From Amphritea atlantica (GTDB lineage: Bacteria; Pseudomonadota; Gammaproteobacteria; Pseudomonadales; Balneatricaceae): a stretch of DNA of 64,000 bases. Each line of letters opens with the position of its first letter. Positions within the stretch are counted from its first letter, which is position 1. Shown piece after piece: positions 55,038-64,000 of the stretch. Below the pieces are notes generated by a model. The model had not been told where the DNA came from, did not search any database, and saw nothing but the letters and a program-made list of their open reading frames with translations. The stretch spans positions 186,001 to 250,000 of the forward strand of contig NZ_FOGB01000003.1 of assembly GCF_900111095.1 (NCBI RefSeq), given 5' to 3'. The translations under genes were made by a program, and so were the position numbers.

Positions 55038-57683
55038 TTAGCCAACCAGACTTTTACTCAAAACTTCAAATACATCCCGGGAAAGATCACCACTGTTTCT
55101 GATCCGTTCCAATTCAGCTTTCATCAATGCACTGCGCTCCTGCGGATAACGCTTCCAGCGCGTGAGTGGTGTCAGCAATCGCGAAGCGATCTGAGGATTC
55201 TGTTTGTTTAATACAATAATCTGATCCGCCAGAAAACGGTAGCCACTACCATCAGTATTATGAAAGTTAAGCATATTCTGCGCACAGAAGATCGATATCA
55301 GTGAACGGATCTTATTCGGATTGGCGCCATCGTACGCCGGATGTTGTTGTAAAGCCTGTACCCGCGCCAACGCCCCCTCTTTAGGATCACTGGCCTGCAC
55401 TGCAAGCCACTGATTCACTACCAGCGATTCATTCTGCCAGCGCTGATAGAAATCGTCCAACACCTCACTGGCCTGCTGTGCAAATCCCGAATGTACAATC
55501 AGTGTCAGTGCCGCCTGGCTGTCAGTCATATTATCTGCCTGACGATACTGCTGCAGCGCCAGCTGCAGGTATTCCTGCTTCTCGGTGGCCATCAGGTAGG
55601 CCAGCGCAAGATTCTTCAGGCTTCGGCGAGCCACAGAAGCCGCATCAGGACTGTAGGGTTCAGCGCTGTTGTTATCCTGATAAATCCTGAGGAACAGCGT
55701 TTCGAGCTGATTAGCGATTGAATCCCTGACAAAGCGACGCACCCGATAGATCCCATCAACATCGATCACCTCAGCGAGTTCGCTCAGATAGGCTTCAGAA
55801 GGCAGTGTCAGCACTTTAGCAACCATCGCCTTATCCAGCTCGGTATCACTCAGCACCTGCTGATAGGCATCAACCAGGGCCTGATCCAGTATCAGCTCCC
55901 GTCCCTGCTGATGATCAGCAATCAACTCACTCATAATACCAACAGCCAGCTGCTGTGCGGCATCCCAGCGATTAAAACCATCGCTGTCGTGCTGCATCAG
56001 AAACACAAGTTGCTCACGACTGTAGGGAAACTTCAGTTTCACCGGCGCCGAGAATCCGCGCAACAATGAGGGGATTGGCTCTACCGGAATATTCTCAAAG
56101 ACAAAGCTCTGCTCTGTGGCGATCAGCTCCAGCACCTCGGTGGTTTCGCCACCCTGCAGCGGGATATCCGCCCCCTGAGGGTCGAGCAAGCCCACCGCAA
56201 CAGGGATCAAAAACGGCTGTTTTGTCGCCATATCCGGTGTTGCCGGGCAACGCTGATGCATATGCAGGGTATAGCGCTGGTTCTGCGCATCATATTCACC
56301 GGTCACGGACACCTGTGGCGTACCTGACTGACTGTACCAGAGTTTAAAGCGACTCATATCACGGCCCGAGACATCGGCCATCGCCTGGACAAAGTCATCG
56401 GTGGTCACCGCCTGACCATCGTGGCGATCAAAGTAGAGATCGGAGCCTTTGCGAAAGGTTTGCGCGCCTAACAGTGTGTGCAGCATTCGCACCACTTCAC
56501 AGCCTTTCTCATACACCGTCAGCGTATAGAAGTTCGAGATCTCAATAAAAGAGGCGGGCCGTACCGGATGCGCCATAGGGCCGGCATCCTCAGCAAACTG
56601 CGCCGTACGCAGCAGGGTAACATCTTCAATTCGTTTTACAGTAGCTGAGTTCATATCCGCTGAAAACTGCGAATCACGAAACACCGTAAAACCCTCTTTC
56701 AGACTCAGCTGAAACCAGTCTCTGCAAGTAACCCGGTTACCGGACCAGTTGTGGAAATACTCATGGGCGACAACCCCTTCAACCCGTTGAAAGCCAGCAT
56801 CAACAGTAGTTTCCGGATGCGCCAGCACACAGGAGGTATTGAAGATATTCAGCCCTTTATTCTCCATCGCCCCCATGTTGAAAAAATCAACGGCGACGAT
56901 CATAAAGATATCCAGATCGTACTCTCGTCCGTAGACCTGTTCATCCCATCGCATGGAGTGTTTAAGAGAGTTCATGGCGTATTCGAGCTTATCCAGATCT
57001 TTCGCTTCGGCAAAGATTTTCAAGACCACATGACGCCCTGAACTGGTGGTATAGCGATCCTCGATAAACTGGAGATCCCCCCCGACAAGGGCAAAAAGAT
57101 AAGCGGGTTTCGGAAATGGATCCTGCCATTTAACCCAGTGTCTGCCATCGTCCTCTTCACCGGCATCAACCATATTGCCGTTTGACAGCAGCACCGGATA
57201 ACGCAGCTTATCCGCCACAATCGTGGTTTCAAACAGCGCCATGACATCGGGCCGGTCCTGATAGAAAGTAATACGCCTGAAACCTTCTGCCTCACACTGA
57301 GTGCAAAACATGCCATCCGATTTGTACAGTCCCTCAAGGGCGGTATTATTTTGCGGCTCGATGCGGGTAATACATTCAAGGGTAAAGTGGTCCGGCAGAT
57401 TCGGGATCAGCAGCTGTTCGCCTGAGCGGCGATAATCCTTGTCGCTGAGCACTTCACCATCGATACTCAACCGTTGTAACTCGAGAGTCTCATGTCCATC
57501 CAGCACCAGAGGATGCTGGCGGTTAGCGGAGTCAGGGTTGCGGACATATCGAACCTGCGAGCGAACCAGTGTTTGCTCCTCTTCCAGTTCAAAGCGCAAC
57601 TCAGTTTGCTCCACCCGAAATGCAGGAACCTCATAATCTTTTAAATAGATAACACTCGGCTGCTCTGTAGCTGACTGGTTCAT
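55038..57683 (-). CDS. pepN: Aminopeptidase N
   Basis: Zinc M1-family metallopeptidase of 881 residues, close to the E. coli enzyme length. Substrate-binding GAMEN is at 271-275. The zinc site is HEYFH at 307-311 with Glu330 (SLKEGFTVFRD). The C-terminal superhelical domain follows (about 550-881). It removes N-terminal residues from peptides in the cytoplasm. It is monocistronic. Confidence 0.97.
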   Translation of the reverse strand: MNQSATEQPSVIYLKDYEVPAFRVEQTELRFELEEEQTLVRSQVRYVRNPDSANRQHPLVLDGHETLELQRLSIDGEVLSDKDYRRSGEQLLIPNLPDHFTLECITRIEPQNNTALEGLYKSDGMFCTQCEAEGFRRITFYQDRPDVMALFETTIVADKLRYPVLLSNGNMVDAGEEDDGRHWVKWQDPFPKPAYLFALVGGDLQFIEDRYTTSSGRHVVLKIFAEAKDLDKLEYAMNSLKHSMRWDEQVYGREYDLDIFMIVAVDFFNMGAMENKGLNIFNTSCVLAHPETTVDAGFQRVEGVVAHEYFHNWSGNRVTCRDWFQLSLKEGFTVFRDSQFSADMNSATVKRIEDVTLLRTAQFAEDAGPMAHPVRPASFIEISNFYTLTVYEKGCEVVRMLHTLLGAQTFRKGSDLYFDRHDGQAVTTDDFVQAMADVSGRDMSRFKLWYSQSGTPQVSVTGEYDAQNQRYTLHMHQRCPATPDMATKQPFLIPVAVGLLDPQGADIPLQGGETTEVLELIATEQSFVFENIPVEPIPSLLRGFSAPVKLKFPYSREQLVFLMQHDSDGFNRWDAAQQLAVGIMSELIADHQQGRELILDQALVDAYQQVLSDTELDKAMVAKVLTLPSEAYLSELAEVIDVDGIYRVRRFVRDSIANQLETLFLRIYQDNNSAEPYSPDAASVARRSLKNLALAYLMATEKQEYLQLALQQYRQADNMTDSQAALTLIVHSGFAQQASEVLDDFYQRWQNESLVVNQWLAVQASDPKEGALARVQALQQHPAYDGANPNKIRSLISIFCAQNMLNFHNTDGSGYRFLADQIIVLNKQNPQIASRLLTPLTRWKRYPQERSALMKAELERIRNSGDLSRDVFEVLSKSLVG

Positions 57684-57783
57684 TCATTCACCCTGCAATA
57701 ACATTCAAACAATTAACAATAAACAAACCTTCGAATCGCCTTGTTACTCAGGCGGTGATAACGGTTCAAAGGTTTCACACATC

Positions 57784-58611
57784 TCAGGCGCTGAACTCAA
57801 CCTGATAAGCGGTAAATTTTCTGAGATTGATAACTCCGGTATCGAGAATCAGATACTGCCCTTTGATTCCCTGTAAAACCCCCTCAACTACCGGGGTTTT
57901 ATCGAAGCTCAGACTCGTCACTTTAGCCGGAAAATTGAGCACCGGATAATCCAGCTCCACCACTTCCGCCTCGGGCAGACGCTGAATTGCCTGTAACCCA
58001 AAGCGATTTTCTAACAATGTCAGTTCTTCCTGACACAGCGTCATCAGCCGATCACGCTCCGCCTGCAGGTCCAGGCGATCTACCTGCCCTTTAAGCATAG
58101 CCCGCCAGTTGGTTTTATCGGTAACATGGGCGGCAAAAATCTGTTCCGCAAGGCCAGACTGAAAACGGGTATCCACTCGCAGAACCGGCAGTGCCTGAAT
58201 CGCCCCCTGATCAATCCAGCGGGTTGGAATCTGGGTGCCCCGGGTTATTCCCACCTTAACCCCGGAAGAGTTAGCCAGATAAACATAGTGGCTCTGAAAA
58301 CAGAACTGCTCACCCCAGGACGGGTCTCTGCAGGTCCCCTGTTCATAATGACACTTTTCGGGGCTCATAATACAAAGATCACACTGGGGAAGTTTTTTAA
58401 AACAGGGGTAACAATATCCCTGGGCAAAACTTTTACTGGTCTTGCGACCGCAGTGGGTACAGTTGATCTGTCCCAGAAAGCAGAGTTTTACAGGCTGTCC
58501 AAGATAGCTGTTCAGGTCGATCAGATGATCTCCCAGCTTAAGCTGATAACATATCTGAGGGGCGATCTTCGCTGGCATTTTAACCAGCGCCCCCTGAGCG
58601 ATAACCTCCAT
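57784..58611 (-). CDS. DUF2797 protein
   Basis: 275 residues of a widespread uncharacterised family. A cysteine-rich zinc-ribbon-like block lies at about 50-100 (INCTHCGRKTSKSFAQGYCY, LPQCDLCIMSPEKCHYEQGT). It is followed by VYLANSSGVKVGITR, which resembles a GIY-YIG-type YVxxxxxxKIGxT start, and PTRWIDQGA. The start shares one base with the stop of the upstream YeaC-like gene, so they are coupled. Function unknown. Confidence 0.85.
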   Translation of the reverse strand: MEVIAQGALVKMPAKIAPQICYQLKLGDHLIDLNSYLGQPVKLCFLGQINCTHCGRKTSKSFAQGYCYPCFKKLPQCDLCIMSPEKCHYEQGTCRDPSWGEQFCFQSHYVYLANSSGVKVGITRGTQIPTRWIDQGAIQALPVLRVDTRFQSGLAEQIFAAHVTDKTNWRAMLKGQVDRLDLQAERDRLMTLCQEELTLLENRFGLQAIQRLPEAEVVELDYPVLNFPAKVTSLSFDKTPVVEGVLQGIKGQYLILDTGVINLRKFTAYQVEFSA

Positions 58612-58877
58612 CAGTTATCGTTCAAAATTTTCAGAACCTGGGGCTCCAGTGGATCGGAACCGTGCTGACTGCCATCTTTCTTCGTCCGGTCGATAAACCC
58701 GGTACGCTCATGGGCAGGTAGCTTGGTCTCATCATAGGCAATCACAGCCCGCAGACTGGTCTCTCGCTGCTCTTCGGTCAACCGCTCACCATTCGGCCAT
58801 TTGCCCAACTCAACAGCCCGCTTCAGACTCTGATACACCTCAGGCGTCATCGCCTCAATCATCTTTTTAAAGTTCAT
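58611..58877 (-). CDS. DUF1315 / YeaC-like protein
   Basis: 88 residues, short and soluble. MTPEVYQSLKRAVELGKWPN, then LTEEQRETSLRAVIAYDE, is the family signature. YeaC is conserved in gammaproteobacteria with no assigned activity. It is often placed before a DUF2797 gene, as it is here. Confidence 0.86.
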   Translation of the reverse strand: MNFKKMIEAMTPEVYQSLKRAVELGKWPNGERLTEEQRETSLRAVIAYDETKLPAHERTGFIDRTKKDGSQHGSDPLEPQVLKILNDN

Positions 58878-58953
58878 TCATTAGCCTCCAAAGTGGCTGA
58901 TATATTATCACAGGGTTCGGCGGCAATTCGATGCTGCTGATCGTCCAGAGTTT

Positions 58954-59790
58954 TTATCGTTTGAACACTCTCACCACAGGGACCACCACCAGCCCCGCTA
59001 TAAGCCCAGCCAGATGTGCAGTATTGGCGATAGAACCAAGCCCCAGCGTTTCCAGTGCGCCGGTAAAACCCAATACCAGCCAGAACATCATAAACCCCAT
59101 CAGCGCTGGCGGCATACCGATCATCTGCGCGGGCCTGAGCCGATCCCAAAGCCAGGCAAAACCCAGCAGAGCAAAAACGAAGCCAGACATTCCACCAAAC
59201 ATCGGACCACTGACCCAGAACTGGGCAACATTAGATGCCAACGCAGAAAACAGAAACAGCCCCAGCAGTACGGGCCAGCCAAGATAGCTCTCAATCCGCC
59301 TGCCAACAACCCACACCCAAAGCAGGTTAAAGATGATATGGGGCAGATTAAAATGCATAAAAGCAGGTGTAAACAATCGCCATATCTGACCACCAGCAAC
59401 CGATGTCAGCAGATCTGAGTAGTAGACCTTATTCCCCTGTACAGAAAATTCAACAATGGTAAACCAGCCCATCATCTGAATATTATCGCCCAGCGAAACA
59501 ATCAGTGTAATGATGATACTCACGGCGATCAGCGCCAGCGTCAGCCAGGCTTTAAAAACCGTCTGCAGACCACCCTGACCTGTCTGCTGCACCCGCAACC
59601 CGGAAAGATCTGCGCCTTGCTGCCACATCTGATACAGCTGAGCTATCTGCTCTCCATTGACATTGTAGGGCACTAACAGCAACTGCTCCTGTCCCTGTTC
59701 CAGCACCCGGTGAGGAATCTTATGCTGCCAGAGTATGGCGGTGAAACCGGACAGATCCTGATCCAGAGGAACCCGAAACACTTCATTCAT
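58954..59790 (-). CDS. glpG: Rhomboid intramembrane serine protease GlpG
   Basis: 278 residues from MNEVFRVPLD; an ATG nine codons earlier would overlap the preceding stop region. A cytoplasmic N-domain (about 1-70) is followed by six membrane helices. The catalytic pair is Ser202 in GGMSG and His259 in NTAHLAG, equivalent to Ser201 and His254 in E. coli. NLPHIIFNLLWVWVVGRRIE is the conserved helix 2. It cleaves membrane proteins within the bilayer. Confidence 0.94.
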   Translation of the reverse strand: MNEVFRVPLDQDLSGFTAILWQHKIPHRVLEQGQEQLLLVPYNVNGEQIAQLYQMWQQGADLSGLRVQQTGQGGLQTVFKAWLTLALIAVSIIITLIVSLGDNIQMMGWFTIVEFSVQGNKVYYSDLLTSVAGGQIWRLFTPAFMHFNLPHIIFNLLWVWVVGRRIESYLGWPVLLGLFLFSALASNVAQFWVSGPMFGGMSGFVFALLGFAWLWDRLRPAQMIGMPPALMGFMMFWLVLGFTGALETLGLGSIANTAHLAGLIAGLVVVPVVRVFKR

Positions 59791-59817
59791 ACGATCACAA
59801 TAACCCGCGAATGGCAT

Positions 59818-60798
59818 TCATGATTCATCGCTGATCTCCTTCAATACATCAACCCAGATAAACTTGTTCGGATTGATCTCTGTTTCCTGATCGAGCCGGT
59901 AAGCCACCAATTTACCAAATTTAACAGCACTGTAGTCAATACAGGCAACATTCGGAGCCACTGGCCTGGGCTCGCCATCACACCAGTAGTGCCCGACAAA
60001 CAGCAACGGTTCATTGGTACTGTAGTACAGCAGATCATCATAATCCTGCTGTGTCAGACGCATACGCGCCACATGCTCAGGTAACGGGTCGGGCTGGAAC
60101 ACCACATCAATATAATACTGCGGTCTCTCTGACCAGAATTTGGTGCGAAAAAAACGGCGCTTATAACCATCTTTACTCACCATGACTTCATCGTTGGGCA
60201 GCTTCAGGTGGGTACCACGCAACAATCGATCCATCGTTTCCCACTCAAGGGTACCGTGATAAGCAGAACGGTGCAGATAATCATCATCGATCTGATTCCC
60301 CCCCTGTGTGAGTAAAAACTGGTCTATGTGCTGCTGAGACCAGCAGGCATGGACTACCCGGAACTGCTGCTGTTCAAGAAACAGGGGCATCTCCTTGATC
60401 CACTGCAGAAACGCCTTCTGCTCCTGAGGGTAGTTTGCAAACTGCTCGAGCGTCTCATTAAGAATACGCAGATGTCGCCGGTTATGCGTTCTGAGATACT
60501 CCATACCCGACCCCGGCAACCCCGGCGTCAGATAGGAAAGGTAATTAAACTCATGATTTCCCATGACAATCTGGGCATGTCCGGCATCCACCATATCGCG
60601 GACTATATGCAGTGCCTCGCGGATACGCGGCCCCCGGTCAACAATATCACCCAGAAAAATAGCCTGACGTTTTGGATGCTGATAGACCCCCGCCTGTTTA
60701 CTATACCCCAGCTTCTGCAACAGCAGTTGCAGAGATAGCGCACAGCCATGCACATCCCCAATCAGGTCATACCCCTGGTAAGCACTCCCCATAGGCAC
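59818..60798 (-). CDS. Calcineurin-like metallophosphoesterase
   Basis: 326 residues. Two-metal phosphatase motifs in order: DLIGDVHGC (about 12-20), FLGDIVDRGPR (about 48-58), VMGNHEFNYL (about 78-87) and FVGHYW near the C-terminus. The size and GDVHGC start resemble serine/threonine or diadenosine-tetraphosphate phosphatases. The substrate is open. It starts 6 nt after nadK and ends next to glpG, so a nadK-phosphatase-glpG operon is likely. Confidence 0.88.
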   Translation of the reverse strand: MPMGSAYQGYDLIGDVHGCALSLQLLLQKLGYSKQAGVYQHPKRQAIFLGDIVDRGPRIREALHIVRDMVDAGHAQIVMGNHEFNYLSYLTPGLPGSGMEYLRTHNRRHLRILNETLEQFANYPQEQKAFLQWIKEMPLFLEQQQFRVVHACWSQQHIDQFLLTQGGNQIDDDYLHRSAYHGTLEWETMDRLLRGTHLKLPNDEVMVSKDGYKRRFFRTKFWSERPQYYIDVVFQPDPLPEHVARMRLTQQDYDDLLYYSTNEPLLFVGHYWCDGEPRPVAPNVACIDYSAVKFGKLVAYRLDQETEINPNKFIWVDVLKEISDES

Positions 60799-60803
60799 CC
60801 CGG

Positions 60804-61685
60804 TTATTCTCCTAACTTCGTAGCCCAGCCAAGTTTTTCCCGACAGGTCTGATAGAAGTTATGACTCAAAGGATGCAGCAGTTTCAGTTTGTGCGGTTTC
60901 TTATGAATAGTAATCGTATCCCCCGGGGCGCAGTTTATATGTTTCTGGCCATCACAACTCACCGTCGGATAGGTCTCATTGTTGCCACTGATAACCAATT
61001 TAAGCTCACTATTGCCATCTACCACAATCGGTCGACTGGACAGCGTATGGGGAAACATAGGTACCAGTACCAAAGCATCAAGACGTGGATGCATAATCGG
61101 GCCACCGCCTGACAGCGCATAAGCGGTAGAGCCTGTCGGCGTGGCTACAATCAATCCATCAGAACGCTGGGTATAGACAAACTGGCCTTCAATGTAGAGC
61201 TCAAACTGAATCATTCGGGCAGATTTACCCGGGTGCAAGACACAATCATTCAAGCCGGTTGACTCTCCGATTGGCTCGCCATTGCGCTTCACCAGAACAT
61301 CGATCAGAAAGCGGCGGTCCACGGTGTAATGCCCATTTAATACCTCACCGACTTTCTCTTCGATCTCTGCCGGTGAAATATCTGTCAGGAAACCAAGATT
61401 CCCCCGGTTTACCCCCAAAACCGGCACATTCGACTGCGCCAGATTTCTGGCTGCCCCAAGCAAGCTACCATCGCCGCCAACAACGATAACCAGATCACAT
61501 ATCTCCCCCATCAAACGGGACGAGCTGGTTTGCTGGCCATGACCCGGCATCACCGCGGCAATTTTATCATCGAGAATAGGCGTCAGCCCCTGCTCGTCCA
61601 GAAAGCGGATCAGATGTTTCAGGGTATCAATAACCTTGGTGCTACCCAGACGCCCGATCAAACCAATATTACGAAAGTTATCCAT
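60804..61685 (-). CDS. nadK: NAD kinase
   Basis: Phosphorylates NAD to NADP. 293 residues from MDNFRNIGLIGRLGS; a longer frame begins at 61733. The active motif is VVGGDGSLLGAARN, followed by NRGNLGFLTDI. GLIVATPTGSTAYALSGGGP is the NAD-binding glycine-rich block. Length and motifs match the enterobacterial and Pseudomonas enzymes. Gene order with the phosphatase suggests co-transcription. Confidence 0.97.
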   Translation of the reverse strand: MDNFRNIGLIGRLGSTKVIDTLKHLIRFLDEQGLTPILDDKIAAVMPGHGQQTSSSRLMGEICDLVIVVGGDGSLLGAARNLAQSNVPVLGVNRGNLGFLTDISPAEIEEKVGEVLNGHYTVDRRFLIDVLVKRNGEPIGESTGLNDCVLHPGKSARMIQFELYIEGQFVYTQRSDGLIVATPTGSTAYALSGGGPIMHPRLDALVLVPMFPHTLSSRPIVVDGNSELKLVISGNNETYPTVSCDGQKHINCAPGDTITIHKKPHKLKLLHPLSHNFYQTCREKLGWATKLGE

Positions 61686-61814
61686 TACCACTCCACTGAA
61701 ACTGATGGTTACACCGCAACCACACCTATCCAATTGTTTTTAAAGATTATACTCATTTTTTAATAGTTTACCTGCCGATCATACGCTTTTGATATGGGAT
61801 AACGTCCAGAACCA

Positions 61815-62753
61815 TTAACGTAACGTTTTGCTCAGGCGATCCTGCATGCCTCTCAACCCCTGCATTCCGCCTGTATGGATCAGCATAACCCGGCTCCCCG
61901 GAGGCAACTCACCCCGCGCCAGCTTCCGCTGCAGAGCCAGGAAGGCTTTACCACTGTAAACCGGTTCAAGCTCAATCCCACTGTATTCCCGAAAATGTCG
62001 CAGCGCATCAACCAGCTCAACGGAAACCCGGGCATAGCCGCCCTCATGACAACTCAGATCCAACAACCACCCGCCCGGGTCCCTCTCTTCAGCCCGGGCA
62101 AGTATCTGCCTGATATCGTGATAGAGAAACTCCGCCCCCTTCAGAACCGGCACGCCTAGCAGATCGACCCCCTCCGGCTTATCAGCGATCAAACCCGCCA
62201 ACGTACCACCCGTGCCACAAGCACAACAGATCAGTTGATAATCAGTCGCCTTAAACAGAGAGATAATCTCGCGACAACCCGCCACCACCCATTCACCCGA
62301 ACCGCCTTCTGGCAAACAGTGAAACTCACCATAGGTATGCTGTAGCGCCGCAATAAACTGCTCATCATATTTATTGCGATACTGATTTCTGGAGACAAAT
62401 TCCAGTGTCATCCCCCAGTCAGCAGCATCCATCAGTGTTGCGGATAGCTGAGGGGGACGCTCTCCACGAATAACCCCGATCGTTTCAATACCCAACTTAT
62501 AACCCGCATAGGCGAGAGCATGCAGATGGTTTGACCAGGCACCGCCAAAGCTAAGCACCCGGTGACAGTCAGAAGCCTGCACCGCTTCAAGAGCATATTT
62601 TAACTTGAACCACTTGTTACCACTGATCAACGGATGAATAAGATCCAGACGCAACAGGTCGAGCCGAACCCCAGCCTGCTCAAACTCTGGCAACAACACT
62701 TTTTCAACAGGGATTTCGGGCTGTTGTGGCAAGACGACTGGGAGCGTTTTCAT
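61815..62753 (-). CDS. ACC deaminase / D-cysteine desulfhydrase-family PLP enzyme
   Basis: 312 residues, fold type II PLP enzyme. The lysine that holds PLP is in ISGNKWFKLKYAL. LSFGGAWSNHLHALAYAG is the serine/asparagine loop, and CACGTGGTLAG binds the PLP phosphate. It could be 1-aminocyclopropane-1-carboxylate deaminase or D-cysteine desulfhydrase. The deciding residues cannot be assigned with confidence without alignment. Confidence 0.87.
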   Translation of the reverse strand: MKTLPVVLPQQPEIPVEKVLLPEFEQAGVRLDLLRLDLIHPLISGNKWFKLKYALEAVQASDCHRVLSFGGAWSNHLHALAYAGYKLGIETIGVIRGERPPQLSATLMDAADWGMTLEFVSRNQYRNKYDEQFIAALQHTYGEFHCLPEGGSGEWVVAGCREIISLFKATDYQLICCACGTGGTLAGLIADKPEGVDLLGVPVLKGAEFLYHDIRQILARAEERDPGGWLLDLSCHEGGYARVSVELVDALRHFREYSGIELEPVYSGKAFLALQRKLARGELPPGSRVMLIHTGGMQGLRGMQDRLSKTLR

Positions 62754-62828
62754 AAAGCGTTAAAAAACCTGTCACATCTCTATCATGAAGACAGAATAGG
62801 ATAGCTGCCATAAACAGAGGGGAATAAA

Positions 62829-62918
62829 ATGGAAGAGTACACAGAAGAGCTGCTACTGGAAAGACTAAACGAAGAGTTTGAAGACGATAACGAGTACGAT
62901 GACGGCGAGGAGATGTAA
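62829..62918 (+). CDS. 29-residue highly acidic small ORF
   Basis: ATG to TAA encodes MEEYTEELLLERLNEEFEDD, then NEYDDGEEM. AGAGGGGAA precedes the ATG at good spacing. Sixteen of 29 residues are Asp or Glu and only one is basic, so it would carry a very strong negative charge. It lies alone between the PLP-enzyme gene and the convergent GGDEF gene. Possibly a small regulatory or nucleic-acid-mimic peptide. Function unknown. Confidence 0.55.
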   Translation: MEEYTEELLLERLNEEFEDDNEYDDGEEM

Positions 62919-62950
62919 TTTAACCCATCACTGCAGCTGAAAAATGAGAT

Positions 62951-63949
62951 TCAGCTATTGCCGGTAGAAAACTGCCTTACACAGTCACCGCCCGCCTGTT
63001 TTGCGCTGTACATCGCCATATCAGCCCTCTGAACAAAAAAATCGACCGGCTCAGCGCCACTACAGGATGCCACGCCCAGACTCATGGACACAGTAACAGC
63101 CTGATTATGATGTGAACTGGGAGAATAGTTGCATTCCAGATTAAACAGCTGCCGCACCCTGTCCGCCAACTGACAGGCATCAGCCTGGGCAGTATTCGGC
63201 AACAACAGCATAAATTCATCCCCACCATAGCGAAAAGCCTGATCGGAATCCCTTAGCCCATCCCGCAACACCCGACCAATCAGACGTACAATCTGATCAC
63301 CCTCAAGATGCCCCAGCTTATCGTTTACCTGTTTGAAGCCATCCAGATCAATGCACACAAGGCTCAACTCACCGCCATAGCGTTTAACACGCATCATCTC
63401 ACTGGCAACCTGGACATAAAAGTGACGCTGATTATACAGGCCACTCAGGTCATCGGTAATCGACTGTTTCAGCAATGTGGTTTCCAGTGCTTTCTGCCGC
63501 GTCATATCATGAAAAAAACCAACACTCCCACGATACTCCCCCTGCTTCATCAGCATTGCTGCTGACAAACGAATAGGAACCTTTTCCCGACTGCTGTTGA
63601 GTACATAGGTTTCATACCCCTCTACCCGCCCTGGCCCACAAAACGACTCATCCATCATCAGCCGCATAATCTTCCTTGCTTCAGCATCACTGGGATATAT
63701 CTGACGAATATTCATATCGCCAATTACCTGATCAGCCGAATACCCCAGCAAATTTTCTGCTGACGTATTAAACACGGATATCACTCCGCGACGATTGATT
63801 GCAATAACCGGATCAGGACAGATTGAGATCAAGTCCGCCTGATTAATATTCAAATGCATCTGATTAGGCCCACAGCCACTAGGATAATCCAACGCCCAAC
63901 TGATGATTTCACTATAGACAATAAGGCAAAGGATAAAAATGACTGGCAT
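62951..63949 (-). CDS. PAS-GGDEF diguanylate cyclase
   Basis: 332 residues in the longest frame; an ATG at 63859 would remove a 30-residue N-terminal hydrophobic stretch (MPVIFILCLIVYSEIISWAL). A PAS domain (about 40-150, DPVIAINRRGVISVFN, GSVGFFHDMTRQKAL) precedes the GGDEF domain (about 165-325). The active loop is YGGDEF, and RDSD five residues before it is an intact inhibitory site. It makes c-di-GMP in response to an unknown PAS signal. Confidence 0.9.
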   Translation of the reverse strand: MPVIFILCLIVYSEIISWALDYPSGCGPNQMHLNINQADLISICPDPVIAINRRGVISVFNTSAENLLGYSADQVIGDMNIRQIYPSDAEARKIMRLMMDESFCGPGRVEGYETYVLNSSREKVPIRLSAAMLMKQGEYRGSVGFFHDMTRQKALETTLLKQSITDDLSGLYNQRHFYVQVASEMMRVKRYGGELSLVCIDLDGFKQVNDKLGHLEGDQIVRLIGRVLRDGLRDSDQAFRYGGDEFMLLLPNTAQADACQLADRVRQLFNLECNYSPSSHHNQAVTVSMSLGVASCSGAEPVDFFVQRADMAMYSAKQAGGDCVRQFSTGNS

Positions 63950-64000
63950 TTATATCACGGATGTCTGCCAAGAGCCCACACTCATTACTCAAAATGACAG

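Noticed and set aside
1-64000. Search for tRNA genes, insertion sequences, prophage or restriction genes
   Set aside because: No transposase, integrase, phage structural gene, restriction gene or cloverleaf-like tRNA was recognised; most spacers are short and filled by terminators or promoters.

Overview
The window looks like chromosomal DNA of a free-living marine gammaproteobacterium of the Oceanospirillales/Pseudomonadales type (Neptunomonas, Marinobacterium or Amphritea-like). The evidence is a Pseudomonas-like aspS-ruvCAB-tolQRAB-pal-cpoB-queC order, a recCBD cluster, a hut operon and a benzoate (ben/xyl) catabolic island. The assignment rests on gene order and remembered family sequences, not on a search. 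No tRNA, rRNA, insertion sequence, prophage or CRISPR array was seen.

Region 1 (1-11,000) is an aromatic-acid island. benB (missing only its last residue and stop) and benA encode the benzoate/toluate dioxygenase oxygenase. An intact catechol 2,3-dioxygenase (xylE) and a 4-oxalocrotonate tautomerase (xylH) lie beside two decayed genes: an internally deleted 4-oxalocrotonate decarboxylase (xylI) and the 3' end of a XylT-type ferredoxin gene. A five-gene branched-chain-type ABC importer is followed by an IclR regulator, and a XylS/BenR activator gene closes the island. Three promoters (benA, the xyl relic operon and the ABC operon) carry paired TGCA-N6-GGNTA motifs with exactly 21 nt between the proximal motif and a -10 hexamer, the layout of the XylS-dependent Pm promoter. 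This links the dioxygenase, the meta-cleavage genes and the importer into one probable BenR regulon.

Region 2 (11,300-18,100) is a complete histidine-utilisation operon (hutI-hutG-hutU-hutH) with its repressor gene hutC and HutC-like palindromes in the hutC-hutI gap.

Region 3 (18,200-32,300) holds a MazG-like pyrophosphohydrolase, topoisomerase III, two glutaredoxin-type proteins, an SH3 periplasmic/membrane protein, a cyclic-nucleotide-binding protein and recC-recB-recD.

Region 4 (32,300-43,000) begins with a candidate structured small RNA that has its own promoter and terminator. It continues with an MFS transporter, hypotheticals, a MaoC hydratase, nadA, queC and the Tol-Pal genes.

Region 5 (43,000-48,700) carries a DksA/TraR-type zinc-finger gene, ruvB-ruvA-ruvC, aspS, an FmdB zinc ribbon and a HIT protein. 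yebC, ybgC and queE, usual members of this neighbourhood, are missing.

Region 6 (48,800-64,000) is housekeeping and signalling: an FemAB-like acyltransferase, two GGDEF proteins, a hemerythrin, a HAD phosphatase, an AlbA_2 protein, pepN, a DUF2797 protein, a YeaC-like protein, glpG, a metallophosphatase, nadK, a PLP-dependent deaminase-like enzyme and an unusually acidic 29-residue ORF.
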